Assembly (NCBI GenBank): GCA_017619795.1
Contig: JAFZRP010000068.1
Location: forward strand, 16,811-80,810
Length of the DNA stretch: 64,000 bases
Direction: 5' to 3'
Origin: Treponema sp.
GTDB lineage: Bacteria > Spirochaetota > Spirochaetia > Treponematales > Treponemataceae
Shown in pieces: positions 55,059-63,989 of the stretch. Both the position numbers and the translations under genes were made by a program. Position 1 is the first letter of the stretch; every line of letters begins with the position of its first letter. Under the pieces are notes generated by a model that saw only the letters and a list, made by a program, of their open reading frames with translations, ran no database searches and was not told the origin of the DNA.

Positions 55059-56084
55059 ATGAAAATGACAAAAAAACTTTTTTTGGTTGCAATTGCTACA
55101 GCTGCATTTGCTTTGACAAGTTGTGCTGAATTGCTTGGTGGCGACACATTTAAGGGAAAGAACGAGAATGGTGTTGACAACGGAAAAGCTAACGATGTTG
55201 GTACAAAAAAGAACCTTACAATCCATGTAGAAGCTAAGAACGATACAGAAAATGGAAGCAAGAGATTCCAGCGTATGTGGAAACAGCTTGGAAACAAGGA
55301 AACTGTACAGTCTCTTGAAACTGTAATTACAATTGATACAACTAAGACTGAATCAAATCTTATTATTAAGAATGATAAGGCTTACAATGATCCTGATTGT
55401 CTTTTCGTAGTAAATGAAGGTGATCCTAATGCTACTGACGTTGCAACAAGAGCTGTTACTGGTTTGATTTTTGATATGCACTGTACAAAAGACAGTGATG
55501 ATAAGAAACTTAAGACATATGACTTTGTTTTAATTGGATATCGTCCTTATGACAACGGTTTCTATATTGAGAAGTATACTGGTGTTACAGCTGATTTGTT
55601 TGAAGCTGCTACAAATGCTACATCTTTCAAGGCTGCTGATCTTGGTATTACCGATACAGTTGGAGCTAACAAACCTGCTTATGTATATGCAGCTGACCAT
55701 GATGCAAAGAATTTTGCTACAACAGGTGATGAATGGGTAAAGAAATGGGAAGGCAAACTTGGTAAAGATGATGACGGTAAAGAATATGGTGATAAAGCTG
55801 TTGCTCTTAAACAGTTTACTGTAAAGATTACACAGGAAGTTAAGGGTACATATGAAATTAATATCGCAGGACAGAAGTTTACATATACACCAGAAGATGA
55901 TTCTGCAACACATCCAGAGTGGTATACAAAAGATAAGGCTCTTACAAAAGATGTTGATGAAGGTGGATACCGAATTGGTGGAGCTGGTTACTATGTAAAT
56001 GCTCCTCTCGGAACAGTAATCAATGCTAACTTCAACTCAAAGAACGACGGAACAGTTGGTCTTGAAGAAGAAGTAGCTGAGTAA
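55059..56084 (+). CDS. Treponemal lipoprotein, unknown function
   Basis: A 341-residue lipoprotein. The signal peptide KKLFLVAIATAAFALTSC ends at a lipobox Cys; a Lys/Asn/Asp-rich tether of about 25 residues follows. The mature part is acidic and beta-rich with repeated Asp/Lys turns and no domain I can name; it ends with a Glu-rich tail. AAGGAG precedes the ATG, a structured leader lies upstream, and a strong terminator follows. It is probably a highly expressed surface or periplasmic protein. Confidence 0.65.
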   Translation: MKMTKKLFLVAIATAAFALTSCAELLGGDTFKGKNENGVDNGKANDVGTKKNLTIHVEAKNDTENGSKRFQRMWKQLGNKETVQSLETVITIDTTKTESNLIIKNDKAYNDPDCLFVVNEGDPNATDVATRAVTGLIFDMHCTKDSDDKKLKTYDFVLIGYRPYDNGFYIEKYTGVTADLFEAATNATSFKAADLGITDTVGANKPAYVYAADHDAKNFATTGDEWVKKWEGKLGKDDDGKEYGDKAVALKQFTVKITQEVKGTYEINIAGQKFTYTPEDDSATHPEWYTKDKALTKDVDEGGYRIGGAGYYVNAPLGTVINANFNSKNDGTVGLEEEVAE

Positions 56085-56110
56085 TTTTAGCAATTAGCTA
56101 ACTCTTTACA

Positions 56111-56146
56111 AAAAAGCACTTGTCATAACGGCAAGTGCTTTTTTTA
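56111..56146 (+). terminator. Intrinsic terminator after the lipoprotein gene
   Basis: AAAAAGCACTTG (56111-56122) pairs with CAAGTGCTTTTT (56132-56143), 12 pairs with a nine-base loop, followed by further T. Confidence 0.9.
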
Positions 56147-56244
56147 TTTCTAATTAGTGTGTAATTTGTATCTGCAAACGAAGGCAGCACAAGTCAACAG
56201 CTACCTATAGAATTGACTTCCAAATTATGGTATATTAAATCAAT

Positions 56245-57450
56245 ATGAGTTCAAAAAAAGTTGCTGGAAAAAAGTCTGTCGTAAAAAGTGCTGCAAGTAA
56301 AAAGGCAACAGGAAAGAAAATATTACGACACATAAGGTATGCTCTCAAAAATCCGATGACCTATGCGTATATCTGCATTATCATTATCCTTGCGATTGCA
56401 ACGGTTATGGTCTTCAAATCGGAAACTCAAACAGAAAGCGGTATTCAAACTTTTTTTGATTCAGTATGGTTCACGCTCGTAACTGTAATTGCGGGTTACT
56501 TTGATTATTGTGTTAAGTCTGTTCCCGGAAGACTTTCTGCGCTTATCCTGCTGATTTTGGGTATGTTGCTGTTAAGTGTTATTACCGGTAAAATTGCATC
56601 CACGTTTATGGATATGCAGATAAAAAAAGATAAAGGATTGAAGAAGTTAAAGAGTATGAAAGGACATTTTTTGCTATGCGGCTGGCGGCCTGGTTTTGAT
56701 AAGATTCTTGACAGCGTTTTAAACTCCAACCCCGATATTACACCTGATATGATCGTTCTTGTGAACGATGCTCCCGACGGACAGATTGAACAGCTTCGTT
56801 CAAAGCTTCGTTTTAAGGAACTGAATTATATTTCCGGCGACTTTACCGATGAGAATGTTTTGCATCGTGCAGAAATTGATAATGCTATTCGTGCTCTTGT
56901 AATTTCTGACCGTTCCAAGAATTATTCCGATCTGGAGGTTGATTCAAGAACGGTTCTTGCTGTCCTTACAATGGAAAGCCTGAATCCAGATTTGTACATT
57001 GCGGCTGAGCTTATGGATTCAAAGTTTGAGCGTCATCTCCAAATGGCTCATTGTGACGAAATCATCCTTACTACAGATTATGAGCATAGTCTTCTTGCAA
57101 CAGCTTCAAGTGGAATGGGCTACAGCAACGTAATTAGGGCTCTGATTGGAGAAGATGCTTCCAGCGGTATTATAATTGAAGACATCCCTGAAAGCTTTAT
57201 TGGTAAAACCTATGCAGATTTTAAGCAGTCGCTCAAAAAGAAGGGTGTGCTGATTGGATTGCTTTTGAATACAGGTAACTTTCATCAGCGAAGAAAGGAT
57301 GCCTTACGAGAGGCTCAGAAAAATCCTGATGTAAAGAAAATTGTTGATGATTTGAAGAAGGTAAAGTTGCTTAAGAGTAATGAACCTGTTCTTGTACCGT
57401 CGCCCGATTTTGTGATTCAAAAGAACACAAAGGCGATATTTGTCTACTAA
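56245..57450 (+). CDS. Ion channel with TrkA-N-like regulatory domains and altered selectivity filter
   Basis: A 401-residue protein. A Lys-rich N-terminus precedes TM1 (about 38-57), a pore helix and TM2 (about 90-112), as in two-helix K+ channels. Where TVGYGD is expected the sequence reads TVIAGYFDY. Residues about 128-390 form a TrkA-N/RCK-like module beginning GHFLLCGWRPGFDKIL and including YISGDFTDENVLHRAEI. The filter change makes K+ selectivity uncertain. It is followed by a cyclic-nucleotide-binding protein and an anion permease, possibly an ion-homeostasis unit. Confidence 0.8.
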   Translation: MSSKKVAGKKSVVKSAASKKATGKKILRHIRYALKNPMTYAYICIIIILAIATVMVFKSETQTESGIQTFFDSVWFTLVTVIAGYFDYCVKSVPGRLSALILLILGMLLLSVITGKIASTFMDMQIKKDKGLKKLKSMKGHFLLCGWRPGFDKILDSVLNSNPDITPDMIVLVNDAPDGQIEQLRSKLRFKELNYISGDFTDENVLHRAEIDNAIRALVISDRSKNYSDLEVDSRTVLAVLTMESLNPDLYIAAELMDSKFERHLQMAHCDEIILTTDYEHSLLATASSGMGYSNVIRALIGEDASSGIIIEDIPESFIGKTYADFKQSLKKKGVLIGLLLNTGNFHQRRKDALREAQKNPDVKKIVDDLKKVKLLKSNEPVLVPSPDFVIQKNTKAIFVY

Positions 57451-57498
57451 GCAACCGTTGTGTTTTATGGTAGCTAAGCATTTGTACTAGTTGCTTAT

Positions 57499-57519
57499 GC
57501 AGTTTGCAAAGCAAACTGC
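57499..57519. repeat. Palindrome GCAGTTTGC-AAA-GCAAACTGC
   Basis: A perfect nine-pair palindrome with AAA loop between the channel and cyclic-nucleotide genes. It resembles the palindrome at 50999-51021, which has one extra T/A pair. No T run follows, so it is more likely a repeat or mRNA processing site than a terminator. Confidence 0.5.
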
Positions 57520-57542
57520 AAGCTTATGTTTATGGAGTTTTT

Positions 57543-58064
57543 ATGGATGAGTTTGAAAAGGTTTTGCCTAAGCTTGTAAACATTGAACTGTTTTCGGATT
57601 TTAATATTGAAGATGAAAACGACAAGCGCATTCTTAAGATTGTCTACGAAAATATGATAATCAAAAAGTTTAAGAACGGCGAAGTAATAATAAAAGAAGG
57701 CGACTACGGCGATTTGTTCTATATCCTCTATACAGGATCAGTAAAGATTGAACGCCAAACACCAGCTGGCGATACAATTGCTCTTGCAAACCTCAAAGCC
57801 GAGCAGAATATCTTTTTTGGAGAAACTGCCCTTATCAGCGATGATGCCCGTACCGCTACCGTAAAAGCCCTGAATGATTGCAGCTGCATCACACTTTCAA
57901 GCAAAAAGTTTCTTGCAGTTTGCGACCAGGAGCCGCTTTTGGGCTACAGGGTACTTCTTCATCTTGCAAGAAGAATGTCACAGACAGTACGCAATACAAA
58001 CAACGATAAGGCAACTCTCTACGAAGCTTTGTTCAGCGAAATTGAAGGTACAATGTTAGGATAA
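57543..58064 (+). CDS. Cyclic nucleotide-binding domain protein without HTH
   Basis: A 173-residue CRP/CAP-like cNMP-binding domain: FKNGEVIIKEGDYGDLFYILYTGSVKIE, then the phosphate-cassette region IFFGETALISDDARTATVKAL. It ends with a helix (LLHLARRMSQTVRN) and no DNA-binding domain. The ATG at 57543 is chosen over an upstream start at 57504, which falls in the palindrome region. It may be a ligand-sensing subunit for the neighbouring channel or the permease that follows after 4 bases. The ligand is unknown. Confidence 0.8.
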   Translation: MDEFEKVLPKLVNIELFSDFNIEDENDKRILKIVYENMIIKKFKNGEVIIKEGDYGDLFYILYTGSVKIERQTPAGDTIALANLKAEQNIFFGETALISDDARTATVKALNDCSCITLSSKKFLAVCDQEPLLGYRVLLHLARRMSQTVRNTNNDKATLYEALFSEIEGTMLG

Positions 58065-58068
58065 CGTT

Positions 58069-59421
58069 ATGAATGCACTAAAATATATCATTCTTGGAAT
58101 TGCTTTTTTTATGTATCTTTTTGTCATTCTCATGCAGGAAAAGAAGGTTGTATTTACGTCAATTGCCGGAATTGCAGTCATCTTAATGGGAATGATTTTG
58201 CCGGATGTGATTTTTCCGCTTAATTCCGAATCAGTATTTTCTACCATTGCGAATGGACATCTTTACGCACTTACACATTCGCTCGGCAGTATAATCAACT
58301 GGAACGTAATAATGATTTATCTGGGCAGTATGACAATTGCCGCACTGTTTTTGTACTCAAACGTTCCTTCCAGAATTGCAGATGGAATAATCAATTCAAG
58401 TAAAAATACAGGACTTGCAATTGTTCTTATTCTTGCTATGACAGGTATAATTTCAATTTTTGTTGAAAACGTTGCAACTGTTCTTGTTATGGCACCAATT
58501 GCGCTTGCTTTGTGCAAAAAGCTTAAGATGAATCCAACCTATTTTATGATTGGTCTTGCAGTTATGTCTAACCTTGAAGGAACTGCTACTCTTGTAGGTG
58601 ATCCTCCAAGTATGATTTTTGCCGCTTATGCTAACTACAACTTCAACGACTTCTTTGTTCATAACGGCACACTTTCTATATTCTTTATAATTCAGGCAGG
58701 CCTTCTTGTAGGTTGTATTTATTTTTATTTCTTCTTTGCAAAGCTTGGAAAGGAACGAATCTCTGTGGACAGAACAAACGTAATTTCCTGGTTTCCGTTT
58801 ATAACACTGCTTGTTATGATTTTTGGACTCGCCGGTATTTCGTTTATTCAGACAGATTTTGAGTATTTGAGCGGACTGTTTGTTTTTGGACTTGGCATTC
58901 TGGCTCTTGTCTGGTTCAAGGTTAATCAGAAAAAATCCTGGAACGAAGTCTGGGAGCTTGTAAAAGGCCTTGATTGGGAAACAATCTTCTTCCTGCTCGG
59001 CATTTTTGTTGTTGTCGGTGCAATTCAGGAAATTGGTTTACTTGAAGATTTTGCGTTACTTCTTGCAAAGCTTTGCGGCGGTTCTAAGCTGATTGGTTTT
59101 ATTGTAATACTATCTGTGTCTGTCATTATCAGCGGATTTATAGACAATGTACCGTACATTATCGCTATGCTGCCTGTAGCAGGTTCAATGGCAAATGCAA
59201 TGGGAATGAATGCAGAGCTCTTTATGTTTGCACTTCTTGTTGGAAGCTGTCTTGGTGGCAACCTTACTCCTTATGGTGCGAGTGCAAATGTAGTAAGTAT
59301 GGGAATAATCAAGAAGGAAGGCTATCCGATGAAGTTCAGCGGCTGGCTTAAAACTGCAGTTCCTTTTACAATTTTGACTACAGGTGCTGCCGCTGTTGTT
59401 CTCTGGCTTTTGTGGAGTTAG
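58069..59421 (+). CDS. SLC13/ArsB-NhaD superfamily anion permease
   Basis: A 450-residue membrane protein with about 11-12 hydrophobic segments. The family motif GTATLVGDPPSMIFAAYAN and the second-half counterpart SCLGGNLTPYGASANVVSMGI resemble the two substrate loops of SLC13/CitM/ArsB-type transporters. It likely moves a dicarboxylate, sulfate or other anion. It follows the cyclic-nucleotide-binding gene by 4 bases. Inner membrane; substrate unassigned. Confidence 0.85.
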   Translation: MNALKYIILGIAFFMYLFVILMQEKKVVFTSIAGIAVILMGMILPDVIFPLNSESVFSTIANGHLYALTHSLGSIINWNVIMIYLGSMTIAALFLYSNVPSRIADGIINSSKNTGLAIVLILAMTGIISIFVENVATVLVMAPIALALCKKLKMNPTYFMIGLAVMSNLEGTATLVGDPPSMIFAAYANYNFNDFFVHNGTLSIFFIIQAGLLVGCIYFYFFFAKLGKERISVDRTNVISWFPFITLLVMIFGLAGISFIQTDFEYLSGLFVFGLGILALVWFKVNQKKSWNEVWELVKGLDWETIFFLLGIFVVVGAIQEIGLLEDFALLLAKLCGGSKLIGFIVILSVSVIISGFIDNVPYIIAMLPVAGSMANAMGMNAELFMFALLVGSCLGGNLTPYGASANVVSMGIIKKEGYPMKFSGWLKTAVPFTILTTGAAAVVLWLLWS

Positions 59422-59422
59422 G

Positions 59423-60412
59423 ATGATGAAGGGGCTTATTATTGCCGGTACAAATAATCTTTTTACGGTTGAGTGTGAGGATGATGTTGTCCGCAGCTGT
59501 TCTATAAAAGGCAAGGTTCTTAAATCAGACAAGCGTTTTTATAATCCTATTGCACCTGGAGATATTGTTGAGCTTGAAATTGATCCGCTTAATGATGAAA
59601 AAGGACAGGTGCTTTCTGTAGAACCACGAAAGAATACCTTTTTACGCTGGAATGTAAAAGGCAGATGCCCTCAGCTTTTGGCCTGCAATCTTGATCACCT
59701 TATCCTTGTTACAACACCGGATGAGCCGCCTTTCCGTCCAAGATTTATAGACAGAGCTCTTGCACAGGCGGAGCATCAGGGAATAACTCCTGTTATTGTA
59801 TGCAATAAGTGGGACCTTGCAGAAGAAATGGAAACAGATGGCCGGGCAGATGAGCTTGAAGCAATTATGAATCGGCTGGAGATTTGGGAAGAGCTTGGTT
59901 ATAGAGTTCTTCGGGTTTCGGCAAAAACTGGAGAAGGAATGCTTGAGTTCGCAGAGCTTCTTGAAGATAAGCTTTGTGCTTTTGTAGGACAGTCAGGTGT
60001 TGGAAAATCAAGCCTTATAAATGTAATGGATAACTCCTGTGTCCTTAGAACCGGCAGTCTTTCTAAAAAATACGGACGTGGAAGCCATACCACAACAAAA
60101 GGCACCCTTGTCCATCTTATTTTAAACGAATCTTTAATGGATGGAGTTAAGGGAAGAAAAGCAGATATTATTGACACACCGGGAATACGGCGTTTTGTTT
60201 TGGATGATATTGAGGCTGATGATTTGGCCTTATACTTCAGGGAGTTTGAACCGTTTGTTGGCAAATGTAAGTTCGGGTTGAATTGCAAGCATGTTACAGA
60301 GCCTGAATGTGCCATACTGGAAGCAGTAAAAAACGGCGATATAACAGAGGAGCGTTACGACTCCTGGCTCAGAATCTCCGATGAAATACGAACAGGTTCC
60401 TGGTGCGACTAA
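59423..60412 (+). CDS. rsgA: Ribosome small subunit biogenesis GTPase RsgA
   Basis: A 329-residue circularly permuted GTPase: OB-fold (about 1-75), then G4 (VCNKWDLA) before G1 (GQSGVGKSSLIN) and G3 (DTPGIRRF). The C-terminal zinc site is CKFGLNCKHVTEPECAI. RsgA checks the decoding centre of late 30S particles. Two adjacent ATGs (59423 and 59426) are possible starts, with GGAG at a fitting distance. It begins right at the permease stop; an upstream frame to 59384 overlaps that gene. Confidence 0.95.
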   Translation: MMKGLIIAGTNNLFTVECEDDVVRSCSIKGKVLKSDKRFYNPIAPGDIVELEIDPLNDEKGQVLSVEPRKNTFLRWNVKGRCPQLLACNLDHLILVTTPDEPPFRPRFIDRALAQAEHQGITPVIVCNKWDLAEEMETDGRADELEAIMNRLEIWEELGYRVLRVSAKTGEGMLEFAELLEDKLCAFVGQSGVGKSSLINVMDNSCVLRTGSLSKKYGRGSHTTTKGTLVHLILNESLMDGVKGRKADIIDTPGIRRFVLDDIEADDLALYFREFEPFVGKCKFGLNCKHVTEPECAILEAVKNGDITEERYDSWLRISDEIRTGSWCD

Positions 60413-60419
60413 ACGAACT

Positions 60420-63011
60420 ATGAACGAAAAAACATTATCAGAAATTGACTTTTACAGAATACGTGAAGAGGTTGCCGGCTTCTGCGTTACGCAGGAAGGG
60501 AAACAGTCTCTGCTGGAAAGAGAGCCTCTTACGAGCTCAAAAAAAATTGAGTTTTATAAAAATGCCGGTCGTGAATGGGTTACCTACTATTCCTGTACTC
60601 ACCGAAGTCCGGTTTCTTTTTGGGAGCCGATTAGTGGTCTTAATGCAATAATTAAAACAGACGGGGCTTCGCTTAATCTGGAGCAGGTTAAGGCACTCGG
60701 TCAGTTTACAATTGCGGTAAAAAACATTAAAGCAAATATTGCTCTTCATACAGATGATTTAGAGCTTAAGCTTTTACCGGAACAGGCAGCCCTTTTACCG
60801 GACGGAACGGAAACAGAAAAGAAAATCTTCCGCATTATCACTTCAGACGGCGAGCTTAGGGATTTACCTGAAATCGTACAGATTCGCAAAGCAATTGCGG
60901 GGCTCAATGCAAAAATAAAGAACATAATGCAGGGTTATACTTCGGATCAGAAGCTTGCAGGTGTTTTGGAATCTACTGTACCTGTATTGCGTGGTGGAAG
61001 ACAGGTTCTTGCAGTAAAGGCCAGTCAGCAGAACAGAATTAAAGGTATTGTTCACGAGGTTTCTCAGACTGCTCAGACGGTTTATATTGAGCCGGAGGAA
61101 GCAGTTATTTGCAGTAACGAGCTTGTACAAAAGGAATACGAGCTTCAGATGGTTATAAAGAGGATTCTGCTTGAGCTTACGCAGGAATTGCAGCCGTCCG
61201 TGCCGTTTTTCCGTGATGCTCTTCCTCTTATGCAATTCTTCGATACAACCTTTGCCGCTGCCCGCTGGGGAATGGAAAACAATTGTGTTTATGCAATTCC
61301 GTGCCTTGCTTATGATAAGTCCGGCAATAATCTGGATGAGCCGCCGCTTTTGTTGAAGGCTCGTCATCCGCTGCTTGGTTCAAAGGCTGTTCCGATAGAC
61401 ATCCGGTTTATGACTGGAAAAAGAGTCCTCATCATCACCGGACCTAATACAGGTGGAAAAACTGTTACGCTAAAAACCTTTGCACTTTTTTCAATGCTTA
61501 ATCAGACAGGACTTCCAATTCCTGCTGCTGAGGGTACAAGGCTTCCGGTTTTCAGTAACGTTTTTGCAGATATCGGCGACAGTCAGAACATGGATATGAA
61601 TCTTTCTACGTTCAGCGGACACATGAAAAATATTGCGGAAGCTGTGAGCGGAGCAGGGGAAGATACTTTGATTTTGCTGGACGAGCTTGGAAGCGGTACA
61701 GATCCTCAGGAAGGAACTGCAATTGCAATGGCTGTACTTGATGAACTTATCCAGAAAAAATCATTTGTGCTTGTTACAACACATATGGGAATCCTGAAAA
61801 ATTACGGCTACACAAATCCGTGCTGTATAAATGCGAGCGTTGAGTTTGATCAGACAACTCTTTCTCCATCATACCGACTTTTAATGGGTGTACCGGGCGA
61901 AAGCCATGCGCTTGATATTGCAGAGCGAAGTGGACTTCCAAAGCCAATTTGTGGAGCTGCAAGAAATTATATTGCTACAGAGCAGGCTGATGTTTCGGCT
62001 TTAATCCGCGGTTTGAACCGTAAGCATGTGGAGCTGAACAAGATACAGAAGGAAGCACAGCGGAAGGAAGCTGAGTTTACCGAAAAATGTGACAAGCTTA
62101 AGGCAAAGGAGCTGGAGCTTCGTCGTCGTGATAATGAGCTTAAGAAAAACAAGCAGCAGGAAATGAATGATTTTCTTATTCATTCAAGACGGCAGCTTGA
62201 AAATCTTGTGCGCGAGCTTAAGGAAGGCGAGGTTACCCGCGATAAAACACTTAAGGTAAAGCAGTATATTTCTGAGCTTGAAACAAATACAGAACGGCTT
62301 AATGCAAAAATTGAAGCTGCAGATGAAAAAATTACCCGCGATGAAGAGGCTTTTGCAAAGGAACAGCAGAAAAAGAATGCACATAATGGTGCTAATGCTG
62401 GTGCTGGTGGTAACAAATCAAAGCGAAAACTGAGTAATGCTGAGGCTTTGAAGTATGCAACTTCTTTTGGTTCTTCTGCGGGTGAAGCTTCGGTGGCCGG
62501 TAGTGGAAAAGCTATGGATATTGAAAAGCCGCTTGTTTTTGAACCGGGTGCTTATGTTATAGTTGGTGCCAACAAAAACGAAGGTGTGCTGATTAAGGAA
62601 GAACGAAAAGGCTTGTGGTCCGTTCAGTTTGGCAGCGTAAAAATGTCTGTAAAACAAAAGGAAATGAAGCTTGTCCGCCGTGAAAGCTCTGAACCAAAGC
62701 CTACTGTAAGCTTTGATTTAGCCGGTTCTGAACAGTCCGGTGAATATGTAAACGAAAAAGCTTCTGAAAGGCCTGTATTTGAGCTTAGACTGCTTGGAAT
62801 GCGCTCTGAGGAAGCCATACGTGCACTGGAGCATCAGATAGATTTATGTGTACTTAATAACTTTACTCATTTTAGTGTTATTCACGGGAAGGGTGACGGT
62901 ATTCTGCAGCAGACTGTAAAGGATTATCTTTCTCATTGTCCTATGGTAAAGGGCTTTAATTATGCTCCTGCCGAGGATGGTGGCGCTGGAAAGACATATG
63001 TTTCGCTTTAA
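60420..63011 (+). CDS. mutS2: MutS2 DNA mismatch/recombination or ribosome-rescue ATPase
   Basis: An 863-residue protein with MutS2 core helices (LGQFTIAVKNIKANI), Walker A GPNTGGKTVTLKTFALF, Walker B LILLDELGSGTDPQEG and a long coiled coil (about 520-660). A low-complexity Ala/Gly/Lys linker follows and the C-terminal Smr domain is FELRLLGMRSEEAIRALEHQID...HGKGDGILQQTV. MutS2 has been tied to suppressing homologous recombination and to splitting collided ribosomes. The ATG at 60420 matches the family N-terminus (MNEKTL); an in-frame ATG at 60381 overlaps rsgA. Confidence 0.93.
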   Translation: MNEKTLSEIDFYRIREEVAGFCVTQEGKQSLLEREPLTSSKKIEFYKNAGREWVTYYSCTHRSPVSFWEPISGLNAIIKTDGASLNLEQVKALGQFTIAVKNIKANIALHTDDLELKLLPEQAALLPDGTETEKKIFRIITSDGELRDLPEIVQIRKAIAGLNAKIKNIMQGYTSDQKLAGVLESTVPVLRGGRQVLAVKASQQNRIKGIVHEVSQTAQTVYIEPEEAVICSNELVQKEYELQMVIKRILLELTQELQPSVPFFRDALPLMQFFDTTFAAARWGMENNCVYAIPCLAYDKSGNNLDEPPLLLKARHPLLGSKAVPIDIRFMTGKRVLIITGPNTGGKTVTLKTFALFSMLNQTGLPIPAAEGTRLPVFSNVFADIGDSQNMDMNLSTFSGHMKNIAEAVSGAGEDTLILLDELGSGTDPQEGTAIAMAVLDELIQKKSFVLVTTHMGILKNYGYTNPCCINASVEFDQTTLSPSYRLLMGVPGESHALDIAERSGLPKPICGAARNYIATEQADVSALIRGLNRKHVELNKIQKEAQRKEAEFTEKCDKLKAKELELRRRDNELKKNKQQEMNDFLIHSRRQLENLVRELKEGEVTRDKTLKVKQYISELETNTERLNAKIEAADEKITRDEEAFAKEQQKKNAHNGANAGAGGNKSKRKLSNAEALKYATSFGSSAGEASVAGSGKAMDIEKPLVFEPGAYVIVGANKNEGVLIKEERKGLWSVQFGSVKMSVKQKEMKLVRRESSEPKPTVSFDLAGSEQSGEYVNEKASERPVFELRLLGMRSEEAIRALEHQIDLCVLNNFTHFSVIHGKGDGILQQTVKDYLSHCPMVKGFNYAPAEDGGAGKTYVSL

Positions 63012-63083
63012 TGTTGATTTTTGAAATATATTGATTATAAAAGTTTAAAGTGTTAATATCTTTTTAATTTTATGGAGGTAACT

Positions 63084-63575
63084 ATGTCCTTAAAGAAAAC
63101 ATTTTCAGCAGATAAAACAAAATGTAGTGTAACATTCAACATCAATGCTACGGCCGCTGCCGGTGCAGAGAAAGCTTATTTGGTTGGTGAATTTAATGAC
63201 TGGAGCGAAACCGCTACTCCAATGAAAAAGAATGCAGACGGTTCTTTTTCTGTAAAAAAACAGTTTGAAGTAAACAAAGAATATCAGTTCCGTTATCTTC
63301 TGGATGGCAAAACCTGGATCAACGACTGGAAAGCTGACAAATATATCCGCTCTGAGCTCGTAAATGATGACAATTCTGTTGTCAGCACTTATATTGACGA
63401 GGCTCCAAAAGCTTCCGCCAAAAAAGCCCCAGCCAAAAAAGCTCCTGCAAAAAAAGCGACACCTAAAGCTTCTACCAAAGCTCCCGCTAAAAAAGAAGCT
63501 GCCAAGCCTGCCGCCAAAAAACCAGCAGCCAAAGCTCCAGCTAAGAAAACAGCAACAAAGAAGACAACAAAGTAA
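63084..63575 (+). CDS. Glycogen-binding-like domain with histone H1-like Lys/Ala/Pro tail
   Basis: A 163-residue protein. Residues 1-105 resemble an AMPK/isoamylase-N type (CBM48) beta-sandwich: AEKAYLVGEFNDWSETATPM, NKEYQFRYLLDGKTWINDWKADKY. The remaining residues are repeated Lys-Ala-Pro units such as KAPAKKAPAKKA, very basic and disordered, as in bacterial H1-like proteins. No catalytic domain is attached. The ATG at 63084 follows GGAGG by 6 bases. It could tether glycogen, bind nucleic acid, or both. Function unknown. Confidence 0.75.
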   Translation: MSLKKTFSADKTKCSVTFNINATAAAGAEKAYLVGEFNDWSETATPMKKNADGSFSVKKQFEVNKEYQFRYLLDGKTWINDWKADKYIRSELVNDDNSVVSTYIDEAPKASAKKAPAKKAPAKKATPKASTKAPAKKEAAKPAAKKPAAKAPAKKTATKKTTK

Positions 63576-63637
63576 TTACATGATACATCTCATGCAAATG
63601 TGTAAAAGTCTACTAACACAAATGCACTGAACCCGTG

Positions 63638-63843
63638 TACAGTAAAAAAGCGTACCAATAGCTGCCATAAAAAAATAGCGAGAAGGAGAGGGACGTCTTT
63701 AAAAAACACTCTATTTTGCTGCCGCTTTAGCGGCAAACGTATATAATTACAAGGCAAAATAGCGTGTAGCCGGCGAGCCGGCGGTTTTTAAATACGGAAC
63801 TCGAGTGGGAGCTATTTTTTTTGTGAGAGCTTTTTTTACTGTA
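63638..63843 (+). repeat. Structured dispersed element, copy C
   Basis: Third copy, 62 bp after the preceding stop and in the same orientation. Outer inverted repeats TACAGTAAAAAAGC (63638) and GCTTTTTTTACTGTA (63829) are unrelated to those of copies A and B, yet pair well. The internal helix is CTATTTTGC (63711-63719) with GCAAAATAG (63754-63762), compensating for the changes relative to copy B. The small hairpin is GCCGG-CGAG-CCGGC (63769-63782) and the nested one GCCGC-TTTA-GCGGC. Confidence 0.8.
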
Positions 63844-63877
63844 TGAGTTTTTCTGATGCGTTTGTGTTTGTAAGCTC

Positions 63878-63906
63878 TTGACACAATGCATAATAATCTA
63901 TATATT
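63878..63906 (+). promoter_or_regulatory. Promoter of tRNA-Gln
   Basis: A near-consensus promoter: TTGACA (63878-63883), 17-bp spacer, TATATT (63901-63906). The tRNA begins 13 bases after the -10 box. Confidence 0.7.
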
Positions 63907-63918
63907 ATATACACTCAT

Positions 63919-63989
63919 TCCCCGATTGTGTAATGGTAGCAATTCAGATTCTGGTTCTGACTGTGGGGGTTCGAATCCTCCTTGGGGAC
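63919..63989 (+). tRNA. tRNA-Gln(CUG)
   Basis: A 71-base cloverleaf. Acceptor TCCCCGA pairs with TTGGGGA; the anticodon stem TCAGA/TCTGA carries loop TTCTGGT with anticodon CTG (63951-63953), reading CAG. The T arm has GGGGG-TTCGAAT-CCTCC with one wobble. The D arm is weak (GTG with CAA, one mismatch) around the loop TAATGGTAG. CCA is not encoded. Confidence 0.88.
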
